A stretch of DNA of 59,654 bases from Segatella paludivivens DSM 17968 = JCM 13650 (GTDB lineage: Bacteria > Bacteroidota > Bacteroidia > Bacteroidales > Bacteroidaceae), in NCBI RefSeq assembly GCF_000373185.1, contig NZ_KB890641.1, positions 1 through 59,654 on the forward strand, given 5' to 3'. Below, one piece after another: positions 54,389-59,654 of this stretch; within the stretch, counting starts at the first letter, position 1; the number at the start of each line of letters is the position of its first letter. A program made the translations under genes and the position numbers. Below the pieces are notes generated by a model, which did not search any database, was not told the DNA's origin, and saw nothing but the letters and a program-made list of their open reading frames with translations.

Positions 54389-54439
54389 TTTGTTCTGCTT
54401 TTAATTCGTTGTTTTTTTTGTGTGTGTTGTTAAAACAAA

Positions 54440-54466
54440 GTCCCCCCTGTGCGCATCAGAGGGGAA
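54440..54466 (-). terminator. Attenuator-like hairpin between HU and smalltalk
   Basis: A CCCCTCTG/CAGGGG-type stem around TGCGCAT, followed on the minus strand by GGACTTTGTTTT. It may reduce transcription of the two small genes relative to HU. Confidence 0.5.
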
Positions 54467-54472
54467 CGATGT

Positions 54473-54943
54473 TTAAGGCTTTACTACTCCGCCGTTTGGA
54501 TCACCTGCAGCTGATGCAGTTTTGATTTTGTTGTACTCTGCGTACTCCTTCATCTTCGTACCAGTTACCAATGCCTTTGTGCGTGTCTTTGAACCTGCGT
54601 CTACATGTGCTTCTGGACAGAAGCGGATGTTTACCTTTTTAATGTTCTTGGCTGGTGAGAACTCCTTAACGCTATCTGCGCCAACACACTTTAGTGTGAG
54701 CTTGAATGAGCCTAGTCCTGCGATCTTTACGACCTTTGATTCCTGAAGTTCTGATGTCATTACCTCAGCAAGTTCTGTTAGTACTGCAAGCACATCACTC
54801 TTTTTAACCGAGCAGTTTGACTGAATCTTTTCTGCCATGTCAGCAAGTTGAGCTGTTCCGAGATAGACGGCACGAGCATAGAACTTGTTATAGGTTTTCA
54901 GATTCTTTTTGTTTTTGTTCATGTAAATTTTGTAATTCAGCAT
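54473..54943 (-). CDS. HU-family DNA-binding protein of the smalltalk locus
   Basis: 156 aa from ATG 54943, with an SD-like AAGGAAAAAG 4 nt upstream. A longer frame from GTG 55015 also has a good AAAGGAGG, so a leader peptide or longer form is possible. N-terminal basic segment (YNKFYARAVYLGTAQLADMA), HU/IHF-like core: VKKSDVLAVLTELAEVMTSE helix pair and VVKIAGLGSFKLTLKC (the GLGTF-type beta segment), an NIRFCPEAH segment, and a C-terminal low-complexity tail. It should bind DNA as a dimer. It heads the small operon with smalltalk and a second membrane peptide; promoter TTG (55174-55172), 20 bp, TACCTTTG (55151-55144). Confidence 0.88.
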   Translation of the reverse strand: MLNYKIYMNKNKKNLKTYNKFYARAVYLGTAQLADMAEKIQSNCSVKKSDVLAVLTELAEVMTSELQESKVVKIAGLGSFKLTLKCVGADSVKEFSPAKNIKKVNIRFCPEAHVDAGSKTRTKALVTGTKMKEYAEYNKIKTASAAGDPNGGVVKP

Positions 54944-55143
54944 GTTTCTTTTTCCTTTCGTTTTAAATTGTTTTTTTACTGTTTGAGACTTGCTGAAAGC
55001 ATCATATATGTGCACCTATAATGTTCCTCCTTTCATTAAGCCCAGTCACCTGATTTTCAAATTACAGGGGCAAAAATTCTGCAAACGAGAGCAAAATCAT
55101 CAAGCTTGCTTGAATGTTTTGCCGAGCGCCGCTGAATTTTATG

Positions 55144-55174
55144 CAAAGGTACTGCAATATTTCCATGCTTGCAA
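55144..55174 (-). promoter_or_regulatory. Promoter of the HU/smalltalk operon
   Basis: TTG at 55174-55172, 20-bp spacer, TACCTTTG at 55151-55144. The leader is ~200 nt and contains an AAAGGAGG followed 10 nt later by an in-frame GTG (55015). Confidence 0.6.
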
Positions 55175-55261
55175 TGAAATCATGTTTGGCATGTTAGCCA
55201 AAGTTATGTTGTCCTATGTTTTGCGTTATTACTTGTTGCTCTCCTCACACTTTTAAACGGC

Positions 55262-55303
55262 CGATTCTCCCGCTGATTACGCTGATTCCCGCAGACGAAA
55301 CTA
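55262..55303 (+). repeat. Dispersed-repeat fragment
   Basis: ATTCTCCCGCTGATTACG and TTCCCGCAGACGAAAC match the left arm of the array C/D unit; the core and tail are missing. Confidence 0.7.
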
Positions 55304-55507
55304 AGATTAATTTGTTCTCTGTATCTAAAAAATCACTCATAAGTAGTTGCTATAAGCTTAAAAAATAACGTCTAAATGTTTAATAACACTTAGGCGTAAT
55401 CTTAATTTTATCTATTGATTATATTTTGCTAAGAGTACTTATTATAATTGTATCCCCACGGATATAATCACATCATGGGAATGGTAAGGAAGTAGCTTAT
55501 CAGAAAA

Positions 55508-55543
55508 AGGAACACGCAAAAAATGCGTGTTCCTTTCTTTCTC
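55508..55543 (+). terminator. Orphan terminator, possible small-RNA end
   Basis: AGGAACACGCA (55508-55518) pairs perfectly with TGCGTGTTCCT (55524-55534), followed by TTCTTTCTC. No gene lies upstream on the plus strand for more than 2 kb, apart from minus-strand genes. Confidence 0.6.
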
Positions 55544-55756
55544 GAAAATAACATATACTGACTATCAATGCGTTAGCATCGGATGTTACATACATGTCGC
55601 AAAAACGGAGATAACCCTTGATAGGTACAATTGACAAAAAGAAGGGATAACGACCCAAGAATCCTCTTTTACTGCATAAAAATGGCTATCAGAGATTATA
55701 AAAATGAATAATAAGTTATTAAAATGCAGGATTCTTAAAGAAAAGTCCCTCGAATC

Positions 55757-55788
55757 TTCGTTATCATAGAAAAAATTGACTATCTTTG
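55757..55788 (+). promoter_or_regulatory. Promoter of the XRE gene
   Basis: TTCG at 55757-55760 (one mismatch), 20-bp spacer, TATCTTTG at 55781-55788. Leader ~65 nt. Confidence 0.5.
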
Positions 55789-55859
55789 CTCATATGTTAT
55801 TAATAATGTATGCTCTTGACATATTGCGGGCACATCATATTAACTTCAGCAAAATAAGA

Positions 55860-56078
55860 ATGGAAAATCGAATCAAAGTCGTTCTTGTAGATAAGAAGAG
55901 GACCAACAAGTGGCTAGCCGAGCAACTTGGTTGTTCACCAACTACCGTGAGCAAATGGTGCACCAATGTCAGTCAACCACCGATGGATACTTTCGTCAAG
56001 ATAGCCGAGCTTCTCGAAGTCAATATCAGCGAGTTACTGAGACTAGAGAAGAAAAACGAGGTTGAAAGTAACTCATAA
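55860..56078 (+). CDS. XRE-family transcriptional regulator, 72 aa
   Basis: ATG at 55860 (MENRIKVVLVDKKRT); the frame upstream to 55776 overlaps the promoter, so it is not used. A single Cro/CI-type HTH: KWLAEQLGCSPTTVSKWC, then PPMDTFVKIAELLEVNISEL. It is a compact DNA-binding dimer typical of Bacteroidetes antitoxin or control genes. It precedes the DinD-RhuM gene by 53 bp on the same strand; the pair may form a regulated unit. Confidence 0.9.
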   Translation: MENRIKVVLVDKKRTNKWLAEQLGCSPTTVSKWCTNVSQPPMDTFVKIAELLEVNISELLRLEKKNEVESNS

Positions 56079-56131
56079 CTAATTCACAATAATTTCTGCA
56101 CAGAAACAGAAATATTTTATCATGAGTGTTT

Positions 56132-57526
56132 ATGACTGATATTATACAAGATTCTGAAAATACGCTAGAACTTCAGTCTCCATTTGACCAGCTTCGTGAA
56201 GTGGATGCTGATGGCAAGGAATGGTGGAACTCACGCAAGCTGGCGCGTGTGATGGGCTATGGAAAGTATTGGAACTTTGAACGCGTCATAGCTAAAGCGC
56301 AAGCATGGACTTCACAAAAAGGCTACCACCTTGGCGATCATTTCGTGGAGATTACAGAGATGGCAGAGCTTGGCAGTGGTGCTGTGAGGAAAGTAACCAG
56401 TATTCGACTTTCACGTGCTGCTTGTATGGCTGTTGCAATGAATGCCGACAAAAAGAAGGAAATGGTAAAGGTGGCACAACAGTATTTTAGTGCTACTATT
56501 ACACCCGATGTTGCGGCACGAAGCATGGAAGCATCCATACTCATGTATAGAGGTGGACATGGAAACGTGCAAGTACAAGTTATCTTTGATACAAACACAT
56601 TCTGGCTTTCTCAGCAAAGAATGGCTGAACTGTTTGGAGTGACTCAACAGAATATTAGCTATCATCTTTCACAGATAGAGGAAAGTGGAGAAATCCATTT
56701 GTCCGATGGTTACAAAAAAGTTTTGTCACCTTCGGACAAATGGTCTGGCGAAGTGATGATGTACAACCTTGATGTCGTTATCGCAGTTGGATATCGCGTT
56801 AATAGTTATGAGGCGACACAGTTCAGGATATGGGCAACACAGATACTTAAAGAATATCTTACCAAGGGATTTGTGCTTGATGATGAACGTCTGAAGGGTA
56901 AGAATGCATTCGGTACAGACTATTTTGATGATTTGATTGCTCGCATACGTGAGATTCGAATCAGCGAGCGTCGTTATTACCAAAAAATCACTGATATATA
57001 TAGCGAGTGCAGTTCTGACTATGATAAGGACTCTGAAGAGACTCGCTTGTTCTTCAAAACCGTACAGAACATGATGCACTATGCGGTCACACAGCAAACT
57101 GCTGCAGAGATCATCTACGATCGTGCAGATGCTGAACGTCCTTACATGGGATTGACTTCTTGGAAAAATGCTCCTGATGGTCGAGTTGTTAAGTCTGATG
57201 TTACTGTAGCAAAGAATTATCTGAGTGAAAAAGAGGTCAATTCATTGAACCGTCTGAGCAATGCTTTCATTGATATTGCTGAGCAAAGAGCAGAAGATCA
57301 TATTCTTATGTCAATGACTGATTGGTCAAGTCTCTTACAACGCTACATGGATTTGAACAACCGTCCTATGCTGCCTGATGCAGGACGCGTGACTCACGAA
57401 GAAGCTGTAGAAAAGGCTCTCACCGAATACGACAAGTTCCGTGTTATTCAAGACCGTGAAATAATGAACGACTTTGATCGTTATTTAGGTTCTCTTCATC
57501 TTGAAGCAGGGGATTTGGATAAATAG
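56132..57526 (+). CDS. DinD-like / RhuM fusion protein
   Basis: 464 aa from ATG 56132 (a GTG at 56126 would add two residues). Residues ~10-130 resemble the N-terminal part of DNA-damage-inducible protein D and BRO-like phage proteins (FDQLREVDADGKEWWNSRKL, ARVMGYGKYWNFERVIAKA). Residues ~145-460 are a RhuM (virulence/Fic-like-associated) protein: FWLSQQRMAELFGVTQQNIS HTH, YNLDVVIAVGYRVNS, TQFRIWATQILKEYLTKGFV and LDDERLKGK. RhuM usually stands alone at ~330 aa, so this is a two-module fusion. RhuM occurs in pathogenicity and defence islands with unproven role. The gene ends 14 bp before repeat array D. Its partner is the XRE gene upstream. Confidence 0.88.
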   Translation: MTDIIQDSENTLELQSPFDQLREVDADGKEWWNSRKLARVMGYGKYWNFERVIAKAQAWTSQKGYHLGDHFVEITEMAELGSGAVRKVTSIRLSRAACMAVAMNADKKKEMVKVAQQYFSATITPDVAARSMEASILMYRGGHGNVQVQVIFDTNTFWLSQQRMAELFGVTQQNISYHLSQIEESGEIHLSDGYKKVLSPSDKWSGEVMMYNLDVVIAVGYRVNSYEATQFRIWATQILKEYLTKGFVLDDERLKGKNAFGTDYFDDLIARIREIRISERRYYQKITDIYSECSSDYDKDSEETRLFFKTVQNMMHYAVTQQTAAEIIYDRADAERPYMGLTSWKNAPDGRVVKSDVTVAKNYLSEKEVNSLNRLSNAFIDIAEQRAEDHILMSMTDWSSLLQRYMDLNNRPMLPDAGRVTHEEAVEKALTEYDKFRVIQDREIMNDFDRYLGSLHLEAGDLDK

Positions 57527-58364
57527 TTTTGGATTTAACTAATGCAGCAAGCTGCATTCCTCTGCGTCATCTGCGTGATCTGCGGGAGAATACACATCCA
57601 AACTTACTCAATCTATATTATACACACAAACCCCAATATATCTCCCGCAGATCTCGCTGATTTACGCAGACAAACAACAAAACAACATTAACCTCACAAA
57701 CTGTCTTTCTCTGCGTAATAATGCAGCCCTGCTGCATTCCTCTGCGTGATCTGCGTAATCTGCGGGAGAATATTCACGCAAGAGTACTCAATCTATATTA
57801 TACACATAAACCCCAATATATCTCCCGCAGATCTCGTTGATTTACGCAGACGAAACCCAAAACAACATTAACCCTCACAACCTCACCAAACTGTCTTTCT
57901 CTGCGTGATAATGCAGCTTGCTGCATTCCTCTGCGTCATCTGCGTGATCTGCGGGAGAATATTCACGCAAGAGTACTCAATCTATATTGCTCAAATGAAA
58001 CCCCAGCAGTCTCCCGCAGATCTCGCAGATTGACGCAGACGAAACCCAAAACAACATTAACTACAAACTGTCTTTCTCTGCGATATAATGCAGCTTGCTG
58101 CATTCGTCTGCGTCATCTGCGCTATCTGCGAGAGAATACACATCCAAACTTACTCAATCTATATTGTACACATAAACCCCAAGAAGTCTCTCGCAGATCC
58201 CGCAGATAATCGCAGACAAACCACAAAACAACAAAACAACAAAACATCAAACCACAACAACCACACTAACTTCCTCGCGCGCGCACGCACATAGGGTTTT
58301 TCAAAAATACCAGTGTCGTAGTGTCTATGTTCTGACTATCAGAATGTTGCATCCCCAATCTTCA
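57527..58364. other. Gene-free region made of repeat array D
   Basis: Nearly all repeat (57540-58222), then a CA-rich low-complexity stretch and an alternating CGCGCGCGCACGCAC tract (58276-58290). ORFs inside are artefacts of the repeat. Confidence 0.75.
57540..58222 (+). repeat. Repeat array D: four cores
   Basis: Cores near 57541, 57719, 57909 and 58088 (spacing 178, 190, 179 bp), same orientation as array C. The array begins exactly at a core, 14 bp after the rhuM stop, and ends in a left arm (TCTCTCGCAGATCCCGCAG). Tails read ACTTACTCAATC or AGTACTCAATC. Confidence 0.9.
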
Positions 58365-59654
58365 TTAATCAAGTGTCACCACTGTGTCGTTTGTCGCAAC
58401 GTCATATCGGCGAGCCTTTCCCCTTGTCAACTTGAACTTGTTGCGTGTCACAATATGGCCCACGCGCATGATGTTGCTGTTGTTGATGCTGATGTTATGA
58501 TACTTCATCTTCATCCGCTGCACAATCTCCGTTGCCGTAAGTCGCAACGCCTTTTCATCCTTAGACGGACGATGGAACATCTCGAAGAAGATGTCGTCCA
58601 TACAGTCAATCTGTAGGAAGTCGGCATTGTCAATCTGAATCTTATGCTCCGTCTCATTGTCGAAATAGGTCCTCGCTCCCGATTTTACCTCCGCTACCGC
58701 CTGAGCATACATCTGCTCATAGTTCACAGCCGTACTCGTGTCTATGCGCTCTTTCACCCTGATGCACATGTATCGGCGTGAACCGGTATAGTCAATCAAC
58801 GGTTGGGGATTGTTGGTCGTGGCGATGAAGGCAGCATATCGCTTGTGCTGCTGCGTGATGCTCTCATAAAGATTGCGATATTTCACGTCAACCGCCTGCA
58901 ACATGTACTTCAAAAACGCTGTCTGACGTTTTGAAATGCTGTCATATTCATCTATGTTTATCAATATAAAACGACTCAAAGCCTTCATTGCGTCCTCTTT
59001 CTTCGTGAAGTCCACCCTGTCAGTGAAATAAATCTGCTGTTCTTCGGGAATGATCATTCTGCAAAATGTAGATTTTCCGTCGCCCTGCTCACCCACAAGA
59101 AGCGGAACAAGTGAATTACCGTGCATGGAGTTTGACCGCATCCACTGACTCACCATACCGATAAACCACAGGTGGAAGTTCTTCACCCAGTCCAGGTTGT
59201 CTGTTTTCACCCTCTCGGCAAACTTGTCAATACGGTCCTCTCCGTCCCATTTCGGCAGATACGATATCCAGTCAGCAATCGGGTCGTATTCTTCGGTGAA
59301 CGACGATTCAATAAATCGCTTCACATCCTTGTCCCACGCATCTATACCTTCGGCTTTTGCATTTATCGTTATCGTGTTGAGCACCTCTTTCGTGACGGAT
59401 TTCCACGAGAATAGAAAACTGTCACGCTCCCTGTATTCGCAGTCGTTGGTGATTTCATTTTTTCTGAAAGCATACCTCACATTCAAAAACGTGCGCAGTC
59501 GTTCAATATCTATCGTCATTTTCGGTATGGCACATTCCGATTTCGGCGCACTCGTGTCATAAACATTGCGGAAACAGTTGCGCACGATATACTCAAAGTT
59601 GCAATACGGAGCATGGCGCATGAGCCGCTTGATGCAGAACTCCTCTTCAAGTCC
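58365..59654 (-). CDS. VirE/VapE-type P-loop ATPase, N-terminus off window
   Basis: The frame runs from the right edge to the stop at 58365; a Met at 59621 is internal, because coding sequence continues upstream of it (GLEEEFCIKRL) to the edge. At least 429 residues are visible. VapE/VirE ATPase: WDGEDRIDKFA, Walker A in LLVGEQGDGKSTFCRM, Walker B in FILINIDEYDS, and AAFIATTNNPQPLID (sensor). The C-terminal ~90 residues are a winged-helix-like DUF3874-type domain (ALRLTATEIVQRMKMKY). These D5/VirE-like proteins belong to phage or mobile-element replication modules in Bacteroidales. Base composition is visibly more GC-rich than its neighbours. Confidence 0.88.
   Translation of the reverse strand, partial: GLEEEFCIKRLMRHAPYCNFEYIVRNCFRNVYDTSAPKSECAIPKMTIDIERLRTFLNVRYAFRKNEITNDCEYRERDSFLFSWKSVTKEVLNTITINAKAEGIDAWDKDVKRFIESSFTEEYDPIADWISYLPKWDGEDRIDKFAERVKTDNLDWVKNFHLWFIGMVSQWMRSNSMHGNSLVPLLVGEQGDGKSTFCRMIIPEEQQIYFTDRVDFTKKEDAMKALSRFILINIDEYDSISKRQTAFLKYMLQAVDVKYRNLYESITQQHKRYAAFIATTNNPQPLIDYTGSRRYMCIRVKERIDTSTAVNYEQMYAQAVAEVKSGARTYFDNETEHKIQIDNADFLQIDCMDDIFFEMFHRPSKDEKALRLTATEIVQRMKMKYHNISINNSNIMRVGHIVTRNKFKLTRGKARRYDVATNDTVVTLD

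Larger units (their letters stand above)
54944..55859. other. Divergent region between HU operon and XRE gene
   Basis: It holds the HU promoter and long leader, a repeat fragment (55262-55303), an orphan hairpin-terminator (55508-55543) and the XRE promoter. No other gene is visible. Confidence 0.6.

Noticed and set aside
55776..55859. Longer N-terminus of the XRE protein
   Set aside because: It would begin before the -7 box at 55781-55788; the typical HTH protein start is at 55860.
1..59654. tRNA, rRNA, intact transposase or integrase genes
   Set aside because: None seen on reading both strands; T-loop-like GGTTCGAATCC words and DDE or tyrosine-recombinase motifs were not found.

Overview
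The window looks like a chromosome segment of a low-GC member of the Bacteroidales, most like Prevotella/Segatella. It has a SusC/SusD polysaccharide locus, four TonB-dependent outer-membrane receptors, Bacteroidetes-type promoters (TTTG, about 19 bp, TAnnTTTG) at many genes, a smalltalk protein, and an amylase with a C-terminal tail typical of secreted Prevotella proteins. I saw no rRNA, tRNA, cas gene or intact transposase. The genus is an inference.

Layout. 1-8.5 kb is accessory DNA: a mobile-element pair at the left edge (a Lin1244-like protein running off the edge, and an M15 peptidase), an orphan gene, a large repeat array, a Hanks-type Ser/Thr kinase, and a small cassette of a lipoprotein, a two-TM protein and an all-helical protein with an Rx4H motif. 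8.5-10 kb holds no recognisable gene. 10-31 kb is mostly metabolic: a TonB receptor, a GH2 beta-galactosidase-like enzyme, an AraC-controlled redox cluster (CMD-cupin protein, SDR, flavodoxin, acetyltransferase, NTF2-like, aldo/keto reductase), a CPA2 antiporter, a metallophosphoesterase plus TonB receptor pair, an AAA ATPase and hybrid-cluster protein Hcp. 31-38 kb has guanine deaminase, alpha-amylase and an EtfB-EtfA-acyl-CoA dehydrogenase operon. 38-48 kb is an arabinan-type utilisation locus (SusC, SusD, surface lipoprotein, two GH43). 48-53 kb carries an STN-type TonB receptor behind a collapsed sigma/anti-sigma remnant, then gpmA and a class I aldolase. 53.5-59.7 kb is accessory again: repeat arrays, an HU-like/smalltalk/small-membrane-protein operon, an XRE regulator, a DinD-RhuM fusion, and a VirE/VapE-type ATPase running off the right edge.

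Genes and signals missed by ordinary ORF calling: two 35-aa membrane proteins downstream of the HU gene, a 31-aa hydrophobic peptide gene at 34066-34161, the edge-truncated Lin1244 gene, and several regulatory arrays. The most interesting of these are (i) paired 15-bp sites, 21 bp apart and ending exactly 23 bp before the -7 box, at both promoters of the AraC-flanked redox cluster; (ii) five 17-bp repeats with an exact 33-bp period upstream of the 31-aa peptide gene; (iii) a dispersed family of 175-205-bp palindrome-rich repeats that bracket the accessory modules in opposite orientations; and (iv) an apparent in-frame sigma/anti-sigma deletion fusion in front of a TonB transducer.
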